Origin: Gyromitra esculenta
Taxonomy: Eukaryota > Ascomycota > Pezizomycetes > Pezizales > Discinaceae
DNA length: 64,000 nt
Reading direction: 5' to 3'
Assembly: GCA_038503075.1 (NCBI GenBank)
Contig: JBCAML010000002.1
Span: forward strand, 186,001 to 250,000
Positions 21,801-32,746 of the stretch are shown here, one piece after another. The notes beneath the pieces were generated by a model. That model was not told where the DNA came from and did not search any database. It worked only from the letters and a program-made list of their open reading frames with translations. The position numbers and the translations under genes are program-made. Numbering within the stretch: the first letter of the stretch is position 1; every line of letters begins with the position of its first letter.

Positions 21801-22010
21801 ATGAACCAACCCCAATCGTATCTCCAGTCGGGCCACACCGAGTATCGTTCCACGGGCAAGTATTTTAATCCCACAATCCCCAAACATCTAGCTCACTTCA
21901 AGGTTGCTCTTCACGGGAGATATAACCAGAACTTGCGGGGGAAAAAAAAAAAAAACGTGCGAGAACAACCTATTCGACGCTTGTGTGTGCTTGACACAAG
22001 AACATATTAA
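21801..22010 (+). CDS. Possible small ORF (69 codons), unsupported
   Basis: Begins MNQPQSYLQSGHTEY and lies downstream of a TATA-like box. It contains a 14-A homopolymer at 21942-21955 that encodes a run of lysines and would be frameshift-prone. It does not share the WHY core of the upstream trio. I do not recognise it and it may not be a gene. Confidence 0.2.
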   Translation: MNQPQSYLQSGHTEYRSTGKYFNPTIPKHLAHFKVALHGRYNQNLRGKKKKNVREQPIRRLCVLDTRTY

Positions 22011-22314
22011 ACAAAGAAAAACACCCAGTCCGGTCCATTACACTATCCAACTCCTATCATACCTATATGTCACCACCATACATACGTCCATCCGTCCATC
22101 CTGTACCCCCGTATACCCCGTACTCCCGTACCCAACCCATCCCCACCCCCCCCGACCTACCTTACTGTCCCGTCCCTGGAATCCATATCAGACACTACCA
22201 TAGCGCAAGAATAATACTAGTAATATATAAACAAAGGAAACGAAAACCACGCAAAAGAAGAAAAAACGTCGTCTTAAACATACAAGGCATAGATAGGTAT
22301 CACTTTCACTCTCG

Positions 22315-22390
22315 CTCTACCACCTACCACCTACCTCTACCCAACCACCCTTTACCATCTACACCTACCACCTACCACCTACCACATCCC
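22315..22390 (+). repeat. CCACCTA-type minisatellite downstream of Gup1
   Basis: Degenerate TACCACC units lie just past the minus-strand Gup1 stop, probably in its 3' UTR. Confidence 0.7.
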
Positions 22391-22465
22391 CCACACACCA
22401 ATCCCATTAAAAAAACAACCCCCTCCCCCCCCAACGAGTAAAATCCCGCCACACATCTCAACAGC

Positions 22466-24705
22466 TCAGCACCTCAGATCAACACCCATCCGTTTCTCTT
22501 CCTCTCGGACTTCAAACATCACCTGCACACCCACAAATATACAGCAACACACCATCGCCATGAACGCCAGTCCCTCGAAAGATCCAAAAACACCTGCGGA
22601 GAGAAGAAAAAAAACACATAAAAAGTCAGTTACCAAATTCACACTCCCGGCGACTACTAGAGGCAACATACCGTGTATTAAATCCCTCAACCCATCAACC
22701 CCAATAGCGAACCCCACCAAATTCGCCGCCATCATCATCAACACATTCGCAACTCCACCAACCGCACAAAGGTTCCGATACAACCGCTCTCTACCTACAA
22801 AGCGTTTCGCCGGAAACATACGCTTCGCAATCAATTCCGGCAGGATAAATGCTACCACCATCCAGCCCCACGCGAGGAGTTTAAAGCTAAGATCGTGCCA
22901 TAGGGCCACAAACGTAAACACGACGAGCGTGCTGCCTATTGGACGGCTGGCGCCACCGAGCGGGATGTACATGTAGCGGACGATCCAGCGGTTGAAGCTG
23001 CGGTGCCAGGCGCGCCAGAAGCCGCCGACGGAGTAATTGTTGGACATGCAGCGGAGCATGTTTTCGGGAGGGTCGACGCCGTCGAGGAGGGACCAGAGAC
23101 GGAAGAATCGCCATGGGATTAAAAGTTTTAGCCAGATGATGTGCAGGTTGAAGTATCCGATCATGGAGAGTTGCGCGGGTGTGTCGTGGAGCCAGGAACC
23201 AGAAGAGGCTGTCTTGGAAATAGCGACGACGTAGGTGTAGTGGAGGACGAGCTCCATGGTTAGGATGGCGAGGGCGAGACGAAGGCCGTATTTCAGGACG
23301 TGTCGAGTGGGCCCGATGGCGGGGAAAGGGTAGCGTTGCTGCCGGGGTTAGTTAGGGTGCAGTGGAGGGGGGGATGGGGGGATGGGGGGATGGGGGAGAT
23401 TACTTGGTGGACGAAATCGTTAAAGGTGAGGATTGGCCCAGCGAGGTACAGCGGCGAATACAGTATGTATGCAAGATAGCTCAGAAACCCATAATCCTCG
23501 TACCTTGCGGGGCCCGCGATGCGATCTCTCTCAGACACACTGCCGGGATCCAGTTGTTTTTTCTTTTGTTCTTCGATCAGCCGTTGTTCGGGGTCCTCTG
23601 TCTCTTCCCCTTCACCCGCTTCCACCCTGCCGGCAACTCCAACACGGGCTTCTTCGTCGCTGGTTCGGACTGCTAATGGTGTGGTCAAACTACGTACCTC
23701 CAGAACAGAGCTCTCTTCGCCGGTGGATGGATCGCCTTCCTGCCGCTCCTTCGCCGCCCAGTAGTGGTCTAGGTTGTACGAGATGAGCCTTAGAATCGTT
23801 ATATTAAAACTGACATTCCACTGCGGAAGCAGCCCCCCATTATACGCTCGATCCATAGCGTGCCCAACCCCAGCTCCCTCGCCCGCAATCAACCAAGGCA
23901 GAATATCAGCAAAGCGGTAACCGTCAAAATACTCATTCGCGAAAAGCACCGCGACATTGAAAACCCACGTCAAGATCGGATTCGCAATACTGGTCGGATG
24001 GAAGAACGAGATGAGGTAATTCGCGGTCAGGATCGCCATGATTTTAAGCACGCTGAACGAGTGCAGGGTCGTCAGGAAGATCAGCGCAAATACAATGTCG
24101 AAGATATTGCGGCGAGTGATATTGTGAGTTGCGCGATAAGCCGACGTGACCGGTGGCTGCGGAGAAACAGCGCAGAAGAGGAAATCGAATGCGCGCCGGA
24201 GAACAAAGTGTAATCCGAGCACGATAAACAGGATCGGCATATTCGAGCGGAAAGACTTGAACTGTCGGTCCGAGTTGTCGACCTTGCGCCCGGGTATCCA
24301 ACCGGGAGATAACAGGTGCTTGTATTTAGGATAGTTTGGATTCGACTCTACAGGAGCACCGGATGTCAACCAAGCTCCAGTGACTCAGAAGGGAGGGGGG
24401 GGGAGCACACCCTTGCTAAGATCATACGCGCACTTGAACATTGCTGGCACAGCGATTGCAAAGACCACATAGTACAGCCAGAACTCGGGGGTCTTCCACC
24501 TGCTCGGTGCAGCCTCCTCTCTCAGTCGTTTTGACTCGCGACTCTCATCGCTATGTGGCGAGCGTTCACTGCTGCGCGAGGAACTGGCAAGTGATGGGGC
24601 GGCGCGGTATCGCGGGGCGGAGGAGGATCGCTGGGTTCCGGCGGTGAAGCGGGAGTCGAGGGTTTCGAGCGAGAGAACGTCACGGAGGGTCTTTAGGGGC
24701 CGCAT
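22466..24705 (-). CDS. GUP1: Gup1-type membrane-bound O-acyltransferase (MBOAT)
   Basis: Minus-strand exons 24705-24411, 24347-23404, 23338-22672 and 22593-22466 give 677 aa with all phases matching. It is a multi-spanning ER protein. A Ser/Arg-rich cytosolic N-terminus precedes the first membrane helix (FWLYYVVFAIAVPAMF), followed by SNPNYPKYKHLLSPGWIPGR typical of Gup1. The MBOAT core carries NNYSVGGFWRAWHRSFNRWIVRYMY and the catalytic-His segment FVALWHDLSFKLLAWGW. Yeast Gup1 remodels GPI-anchor lipids (adds a C26 acyl chain) and was first found through glycerol uptake. An acidic/Gln-rich loop of about 80 residues (about 275-355) lengthens it beyond the usual about 560-640 aa. The intron between exons 2 and 3 contains a C-rich minisatellite. 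The start at 24705 is the first Met before the conserved N-terminal part. Confidence 0.92.
23362..23397 (+). repeat. GGGGGGAT minisatellite in a Gup1 intron
   Basis: Three to four GGGGGGAT units (C-rich on the coding strand) lie within intron 23339-23403, next to its donor site. Confidence 0.85.
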
Positions 24706-26293
24706 TGCGAATTGCAGGGACGGCGAGACTCGGGAGCGAATCAAAACAGAGACGGGACAGGAGCAGAGGAGGGATAAAGGAATGTAGAGAAGGGGATGGA
24801 AGACAGACGGGGGAGAGGAGAGACGGGGTTGTTGACGTCGAGTGAGAGAGCCCGGGGGAGGACAAGTACACAGCTCAGCGTTCCCACCGGCACCGGGATT
24901 GATAGGGCAGCGATGGCAGTTGAGGAGGGAAGCCGGCTTTGTTGGTGCTGCTCTAGGAGAAGAACCGAGATTCGGCAGCAGAGTGAGGCTCTGCTGCCAA
25001 GCATTCAGGGGCCAGAACGCCTTAGCCTCGTCTGGCCGTCGATATCTTGGCCTTCTTCGCCTCCGGATTCTGACCGGGTGTGAGACAAGCTGGGCGCCTC
25101 TACGGTGCTGGCCGGGCTCTGTCTGTGCCCGTGTGCGTGTCCGTGCGTGTCGTGCTTCAATTGCGGAATATCGCCCCTGAACCTTCTTCCACTGGATGGT
25201 GCTTAAAACTCTAATCCGTGTCCGGTTATCCCCAGGCAGCTGAAGAAGCCCCCAAATCCAGAAACACCCACACCCACCCATACTCATATCCGAATACCCC
25301 CTCCCAGTCCAACTCCCTCCCTTCCCCAACAACCCCCTGACCCCGGCAAGAACGGCAATCCCGCCAGCAGCCCAATCTCCCTTCCACTCCGGAACCCTGC
25401 TGCCAGTAGTAGAGTAACTGTAGATTTATAGGCTTCAACGCAGCCATTGACATCTGCCAACGAGACCACAAGGCAGCTACCTTCACTATGCTTCCCAAGA
25501 TTTCTAAGCCGCGATTAACGATCGCCGCATCTCGACCGGCCACCCGTTTTTGCAGCTACGAGTGATAACCCATGTCATAGAAACCCTAACCCTATCAACG
25601 CGGCGTGAGTCGAGTTAGGTTCTCTGGGTGTTGGGGATATTTACGTTAGTTACTCCTCTACTCTACTCTAGTCTGGTTACTCCTGCGTGCTCGTGGGGTA
25701 GGTAGGTAGGTAGGTAGCTGGACTTGGCTACATACCGTGTCTTTGTCCGCCTGGCTACGTCATTACCAAGCATTCGGAACCAGTCCGTCCTAGCGTGGAC
25801 CTATCGTTTGTTTATTTGCGAAGCGCGTGCAACGTGAGGGTTGTGGTGGCACGGAATGGACTTCCGCCGGTGAGCTGGGTGCAATGTGTGACGTGCTCTG
25901 TGGGCTGCGGGTGGCTGGACTGCTGATAGGCTTTGGGGCTGCTGTTGGTGGAACTGCGAAGGGCTGGGGCTGGGGTTGTGTGGTTGGGCGAGTGATGGGC
26001 TGTGGATTGGATGGTTTGGGTGGTTTGGGCATGGTGTATCACTCGAGTGGTGTTGGGTTTGATTTTTGTTCTTATTTTGCAGTGTCGGGGTGTGGACTGG
26101 GCTGTATCTGATCCTGGATTCAAGCGTACAGACTCGGAGTCGAGGGGGGAGACGAGGAGGGAGACTGATGGGGTTTTGCAATACGGCTGTAAAGTCTTAC
26201 CTATGGTGCGGTTTAATGGAATTGGTATGAATTAATTACTCCTCTCGCGCCCAAATCGTACAAATAAACGCCCTCAGCCCTCGCCCAGGCCCA
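24706..26293. other. Upstream region of Gup1 and downstream region of the coiled-coil gene
   Basis: About 1.6 kb. It probably contains a long C/T-rich Gup1 leader (24706 to about 25500) and a GTAG microsatellite near 25704-25720. The Gly/Trp-rich frame on the plus strand at 25827-26111 and the Pro/His-rich frame opposite it look like composition artefacts, not genes. Confidence 0.45.
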
Positions 26294-27485
26294 TCAATCT
26301 TCAACATTACTTCCGAAATCCACCAGCTTCAGCCTCCTCGCATCCTTCGGGTGGAATACCGCCACCTTGGCCCTGACTAGGAACCTCGCAGCAGCACTGT
26401 CCTTCTTCAGCTCAACATACGGCGAGGCCTCGAGCGACGCATTCATCAACTCCTACAGCCCATCATATCAGCAGCCACCCAAACCCAACCCTCGCACCAA
26501 CCGACCAACCAACCAACCAACCAAAAAAAAAATAAGAATGAAAAATGGAAAGAACAAACCTCCAACAAATCCTTAAACTCCCGCGCCATCCTCTTCTCCG
26601 GATCCTCCTCCGCCGCCCCCCACATCTCATCAATCCTCCTCTCCCCCTTCCGCACCCTCCCCCTCTTATCAAACCCCGTCTCCAGCGTAACGTCCAAATC
26701 ATCACCCACAACCGGGCCCCCCATCTCCTCCGCCGCAAGCATCCTCGCCAGCCCCGCCTCCAGGAGGTACAGCAGCTCCTTCAGAAGCCGCGCCGTCCTC
26801 CTCAGCACCTCCTTCCGCCGCCTCCCCATCTCCTTCACCAGGTCTCCCGCACCCGCCCCATCCACATCCACATGCGCCTCCTCGCCCTCCAGCGCCACTA
26901 CCCGCGCTTGGAGCGCCTCCTGCAGCCGCCTGCCCTCGCGGGCGACCCCGTCTTCCGCTCGCAGCAGCGCGCGCGCCCCCGCGACCCGGCTCTCGACGGT
27001 CTCGACGGACGCGACGGTCTGCGCGATCACGTTCTGTATGGAGCGGTACGCGAGCAGCGAGTTGAGGGGCGAGGCCGCCGAGGGTATGTAGTCGATTTCG
27101 CGGTATCCGGTGTCGTGCGCGGCTCTGGCGGCGCGGAGCTGGTGCAGCTTTGGTATGGGTGTTTCTGGGAGGCGCTGGCGTAGCTGGTGGAGGTTAGTTT
27201 GGTTGTAGTGAGGGAGGGGGAGGGGGGAGGGAGGGGAGGGAGGAGGGAGGGAGAGGGTACGGTGGAGAGGGTCATTTCTTCATCCATTATCCTGCGTCGC
27301 ACTTCGGTGATTGCTTCTGTGAGCCCTGCATCGTGGGCTGCGTTTTCGGCGGCAAGGACGTCGTGGGAGATGCCGGGGATGGCGGACTCGCGGGTGTGAG
27401 CGAGGAAGTGGGAGATGTGGGCATAGCGCCGGAGAGCGGCGAAGTTCGCGCGCTGCGGAGGGGGTGGTGGGCGTTTTGGTGGCAT
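26294..27485 (-). CDS. Coiled-coil protein, tentatively CENP-K/Sim4-like kinetochore subunit
   Basis: Minus-strand exons 27485-27261, 27183-26560 and 26452-26294 give 335 aa with phase-0 junctions. The N-terminus is Pro/Arg-rich, then a helix (FAALRRYAHISHFLAHTRE). The middle (about residues 75-200) is long alpha-helical coiled coil rich in Glu/Arg/Ala, including RRKEVLRRTARLLKELLYL. The C-terminus, ARFLVRAKVAVFHPKDARRLK then LVDFGSNVED, looks like a conserved ending shared by a family of fungal proteins. From memory this arrangement fits the CENP-K/Sim4 subunit of the constitutive centromere-associated network, but I am not sure. Alternatives are other structural coiled-coil proteins. Base composition is GC-rich. 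Intron 1 is an almost pure C/T tract (minus strand). Confidence 0.5.
27207..27256 (+). repeat. G-rich polypurine tract in an intron
   Basis: GGGAGGG-type repeats fill most of intron 27184-27260 of the minus-strand coiled-coil gene, so the pre-mRNA carries a long C/U tract. Confidence 0.85.
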
Positions 27486-28355
27486 TGGGAGGGGGTGGGC
27501 GGGTGGGGGTTGGGTTAAGGTGCGGCTCGGGAGATCCTTGTTGTGGGGTCGGTGGCTGCAGGGGGGCGCGGCGGGAACAAAGGCTGAACCCTAACCGTAG
27601 CAGCGAGAGAGAAGAAATTTACAGGTCGTGAGTGAAAGTCCGCAGATGGATGTAGTAGTTGCTTAATCATGTCACACCCTGTTACTTCCACTGGCGTTGC
27701 TTTTCTAATAACTACATATCGTGTAAATCTTTTGGCTAACCATCAGGACTGTCTAGCAAGTGAGTGGTAGCAGGAGGTATTAGGCGTCAGCATATCTTCA
27801 ACAGTGGCTATGGGGATCAAGAAGTAGCTTCGATCGGGATTGAGAGAGGTAACATTTTGCTATTGACCTGCAATCGGGAAAGATAATCGAGTGGCTAAAT
27901 CTGCTTTAAGAGGTTTCTAATAGACCATTAACCACAATCTGCCCGAATTGATAGGCAAAACCACTACACATAGGCTTACTGACCAAAACCGACTACTTGG
28001 TCTACTATTTTTGCTTTCTAGAGCTTGTGGCGATTCTAGCATCATGGTCTAGAAGATAGCACCTAGAAATCCTTTTAGATGCTGCGTACACGTAATTGCC
28101 AAAGTATCAACTGGTAGATCTAATAGCTGAGTACTTAAGATTCAGGGTTGATCCCATCTAGAAACATCTGCAGAAATCCTGTTTTGTGTTCTGGATAGCT
28201 TTGCTTCCAAGTTCTGGCTGGGGATTATTACAGACCGAGTACCCGTTTATCTTCGCCAAGGTATCAAGTCGCTCTTCAACACAAGACATCACAGAACCTA
28301 TCTTATTAGTCTTCTAACTTGGCTTTAATTACAGCTAGCTAAGCAATGCGGAGAG

Positions 28356-28690
28356 AATACCTCGTCTCCAGAGGGCTCCAACACCTTCAACTTATTGTTG
28401 TAATCCCGACGGTGAGATAAGAGCTTTTCTAATACTATCATACCATGCCTACGGTTAAGGTGTCGCCCAGAGGGGTTGGGGGGCCAAGCTCTGCCCTCCT
28501 CCCAGGGGAAGCTATAATTATCACGAACTAGGTTAGAGTCGGTATATTTAGCTGGTTGCCGGCTTTTCTTATTCTACCTTTACCTCATTTAAGTACAAAT
28601 TATCACTCGATAATTGGTGCTGAATACCGGCACCCGCCTATCAGTACGCAATATGACCGAAACCTGCGTGCTGGGCTATTTGAAGAGGAA
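28356..28690 (+). repeat. Dispersed repeat, copy 2 (LTR-like)
   Basis: Partner of the copy at 12268. It contains GTCGCCCAGAGGGGTTGGGG, a CCTCCTCCCAGGGGA box and the ATTATCACTCGATAATTGG block near 28600. It has fewer C-to-T changes than copy 1, so it is closer to the ancestral sequence. Confidence 0.55.
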
Positions 28691-31082
28691 GCCTCTACAC
28701 ACTTAATAATAAAGCAAGGATCTAATTCAACTTTGATGGGTAAGCTCATCTGTCAGAACGAAATTCCCTTCACTTATCGCTATTAGGAAGGGGGATCTTA
28801 AGAAGAAATTTTATGTTTGAGAACTTCCTCCTATAAAAAGCTCGTCATTGTTCCTCTTAAATTATAATGGACTAGGTGATTAAAAGCTTTTGTATTAATG
28901 TGTTCAGTTATCTTGACGTGATTTCCAGAATGCGTGTTACGTAACACTATCTGACCCTCAAATCTTTGGTTTGGAAAAGTGCATATATCGCCGTTGAGAA
29001 TTAGCATCACGAAAAGTGTCGGGGCTCATGTGTGATATCCCCTGTAGATACATCGGTTTACAAGCTCCTTAGTAAGATCGATAGCACTCGGGATTCTAAT
29101 ATCTTCTAGCATTGTATATCTCGCATTCGAATCTTTCCGGGGCGACCTCGTTAATCAGATGTGGATATATCCATCTCGGCGGCGAGATTCCTCTTAATAT
29201 CTAACGGGTCATGGGATTTTGGATGGCCGCTAGTCCTGCTCTTGGTATTGTTGTTTTGAATGGTAAGAAATTCAGCAGCTTGTCTTTCCTTTGTTCAATC
29301 CCCCTCAACGAGCAATTGTGAGTGAATTATTTTGACGACGTGAAGTTCAAGTTTGCTGTTATGCTAATGATCCGTCATATGGAGCGCCAATGTTGTCCAT
29401 CACGTCGAACTGCATTTCTTTTGTCCCTTTAAGACTTTCCTTGCCTAATAGGGTGAAACGCCACTGACACTGTGTTGTTAATGATATTGATTTTCGTTGC
29501 GGTATTGGCTACAGCAAGGATACCCTAAACACACCCTAAGTTTGATCAATACTAAATAGTTCTCGAACCGTTTCACTAAATAACACTCGCTTGTTGCTAT
29601 CAAATTGTAAATACTTGTCTTCACGTCGAATATCCGCGTATAAATAGTCCAAACCCTTTTTGCACGACGTGGGAAAACGGGCTACCACCTTGTATAAGAA
29701 AGGATGAATTATCCCTGCCTGAGTTTATCGAGTAAAGTCGATAATAGGATAATATAGATTTCTGCGTGTATGTAAATGACAACGCTGTCATAACCGTTTG
29801 CGATCACCAAGCCGATAGATCTACAATAGACGCAAGGTACTCGTAAAGTGTGGAACCAGACACCCTTGCATAGTGTGACGTTGTGATGTTTCTTGAATTT
29901 TCTATGCGAGTAGGAGGTAGTTAGGCGAATAATATTTCGCGGGGCGCTAAGCTTAGTAACAATGCTTTTTTTCTCTGGAGCAAGTCCTTTGATGATGAAA
30001 GGTAGAGTCGTTAATGCGACACGGTAATATTTCCCGTTTGTGAGTGGGCTATCCGCTATGACGAATATATGCTTCAGTCGCTATAATCTGCCTGGAGATA
30101 TGGACTTTCCGGTTGTTTCACATCTGCTGTTGAAGCAATACCGCTTTCTTCAAGTGTAGGTATCCAATGCCCTATCCTGTCCGGTTGAGCTTACAAGTAT
30201 TGATATTTGGGCCCTGAACCTGTGTAAGTAAGTCCATTGAATGTTGACTTAATTCCCGGCAGGCAGCTTTAGTCCTGTGTTCTGTCGGTGAATATATCTT
30301 CTAGGAACAGCAGCCTTGATTAGCACTTGTTGGTTTCTCTGCTAGTTACAATGAGTGAGTTTTGTTTTAGCTTCTGGTCCGCCTGCTGATGGATTAGAGG
30401 GGGGTAATGTTCTGTGCAACCAAACCACCCATCTGTACCTATACTGGAGCTCTTCCGAATTAATGACTACGAACAGCCAGACTGTTGGCTAGGAAAGCTA
30501 AGGACTATCAAGGGGGGAGGAAGGATTATAATATATTTGCTACATCACTGGCTTATCTCGACATGTTTCAACCTAGCCTAGTAAGGCGTTCTTCTACTAT
30601 GCCTAAGCGATTGATTAGTGAATGGAACTCTCTACCACGGAGGTAGTAGATGGTAGGAATTGGATCTAATAATGCGATTCAAGAACCGTGAAATGAATGA
30701 TGGAAGAGTATTCTGTTTGGTTAAATATCGCTTTTGTGAGGTTTACGATGGCTGGAATAATACGTGCTAATATACGCGTACTGTAATGAGCAATCCCTGT
30801 TCGCGATCATCGGGCAGTGCTTTTGATACGCTCCGGCTCTGTAACTTTCAATAGATCGCACGTGATCCCTGTGTTTTTAATGAGGAGATAGTAGTATCCA
30901 ATAGCTCATTTTCTTGATTACTCTGAATGAGTCGCCAAGATCCGTTAATTTCGCCCCCAGATACTAGTAGGGTTTGCTGGATGCTTTCGGTAGTAAGCTG
31001 GTTTTCATGAGTGCGTTTGCGATAGGTGTTGCTGCAGTATGATCGGTTTATCATTTTGGGAACGGTCAATTGTAGCAGAATG

Positions 31083-31650
31083 CCTGGAATGAAATGCTGC
31101 TGGGTGTCTTAAAATACTGCGTTAGAATCTTATTATGCTAAATCATGGTTATTAAATGCTAGTGTTTGTTGGGGATCTCGATCCCGAGAAGGTGATGGGC
31201 GTTGTTTCGTTGGATAGGCTCGAAAATGCAGTGCTATGGGTAGAGAGATTAGTGAATTAGAAAATAGCACTGCGGCTGTTGTTTCCATGCCGCACGGAAA
31301 CTAGTAGCTGTAGCTAAATGCATCAGGATGCAGAGATTGGTGAATGAAGAAAGTAGTGTTGCGATCTCTGTTTCAATGAACACGGAAACTAGTAGTTGCA
31401 ACTGAATGCTATGGAACGAAATTTTTTGATAGGTTCCTAGAACAGTGGGTGATAATATAGTATACTAAATCCGGGTTATTAAATATTGCCACTCGTTGAA
31501 CAAGTCCATTCTGAAAAGAGGGCGGGGCACTGGTTTCGCTGGGTAGGTTCGAGAATGTCGTGGATTGTAGGAAAGGGTTAGTGAACGATAAGTCATGTAT
31601 ATATAAGCAGCACTGCGTCCGCTGTTTCAATACATTATCGTAATTAGTAT
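31083..31650 (+). repeat. Direct duplication of a ~320-bp unit with an internal ~85-bp repeat
   Basis: Copy A starts at about 31083 and copy B at about 31408. Both share GAAAT...TTATTAAAT, a TTTCG-TGG-TAGG-TCGA-AATG block and a TTAGTGAA block. Within copy A, the stretch GAGATT-GTGAA...CACGGAAACTAGTAG occurs twice (about 31240-31325 and 31328-31410). The copies are strongly diverged. Confidence 0.5.
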
Positions 31651-32746
31651 GATGAGAGAATATTATAGCCCCTTCCTCACTATTAGTTGGATTCGGTACG
31701 GAGGCAGATATAACAACAGCAATCAGCAATATAATCAGTGGTATCAGCATCAATGGACTTTGAGAGTTTGGAGGGACTTGTGCATACATCAAAATTCCCA
31801 TGAAGCTCCTGTAGAGATAGTTGGTGTAGCTAAAATAGCGGTAAGACACGAACAAACTTGTTTATGATAGGCATCGGCAAGAATAGAAGCAATGCGTTGA
31901 ACTTCGGAGCCAATGTTATTAGGCTGGTAAGCTTCTCAATCATCGTTTGGACCGGTTTCTCTTAAGTTAGCTCTCCTTAGCTCTGGAGGCTTGATTTTAG
32001 GGACCGATTACGGAGTTGATTGCTAGAGTTGTCAGCGGTGGGGTAGGTTAGACGGTTTGGGGCTATTGGATGAAGTGCTTCCGACACACAATACTTCGCT
32101 CGAAAGTTGGTTCTTTCCAGCTTTTGTGAGTAGGCTGTTGATGAGCTATTCTAGATTGTGTTAGCACTGGAGGTTGTAGAATAAATTTATGGGATATCAT
32201 GTCTCGTTTTAAGTTAGAACAGTAGTAAATAGGCTGAGAGAAGCAGCTAGCTCCTGATACCCGATGATATCAATGTTGCTGAGGCATCGAGATTTTTTCT
32301 CTAATTGGTAACCGAAAGATGTGTGAGATGAAAGTAAATACTGTTGCAAAACAGTGTCAATCGGCTGCTATTTCATGAGATGGCTTCCAGAAGGGTAAGG
32401 ATAACCATGGTTTAAAGTGTCAATGATTGTAGTGGCAATCATTGTGAGTCTGAGATTTGTAGAATACCTTATGAAGGGGTCTGGATTGCTGAATGTTGCA
32501 ATCTGACAGTGGATAAGATACGTAGATGGCAGTGAATGGATGGATGTTGCTATCTGCAGGGTTCACCGCCCGCCAAGACCATGCTTCAGCACGTGACGAT
32601 CCCGCGTGGCAAATAGCGACGCGACAAACTTTACACAAACCACTTCTCGCGTCACCCCACCACCACCACCACCACAAACAACGACCTCTTGCATCGACAT
32701 CCCCCCACTACAACATCCCCCCCGTAATGCCCCCCCCGCCTACTCT

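Larger units (their letters stand above)
27486..32746. other. 5.3-kb gene-poor, AT-rich relic region
   Basis: No supported gene. It holds the second copy of the dispersed repeat (about 28356-28690) and a roughly 320-bp direct duplication (about 31083-31650). Stop codons are frequent in all frames and transitions dominate the differences between repeat copies. This fits old transposon debris altered by repeat-induced point mutation. The last 160 bp before 32747 are C-rich with a CCA microsatellite and form the leader of the RecQ gene. Confidence 0.55.

Noticed and set aside
21801..22010. Fourth member of the small WHY-motif family
   Set aside because: The frame follows the trio and has a TATA-like box, but it lacks the WHY, LPD and KW motifs.
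24706..25332. N-terminal extension of the first Gup1 exon
   Set aside because: The open frame continues upstream of Met 24705, but it is Arg/Pro/Ser-rich leader sequence; Gup1 homologs start near MRPLKTLRD.
25827..26111. Gly/Trp-rich plus-strand frame of 94 codons
   Set aside because: Pure composition effect of a GGT/TGG-rich stretch, with an equally long low-complexity frame on the other strand.
26545..27183. 212-codon plus-strand frame rich in Pro/His/Arg
   Set aside because: Antisense of the coiled-coil gene, whose three exons join in phase and end in a conserved-looking C-terminus.
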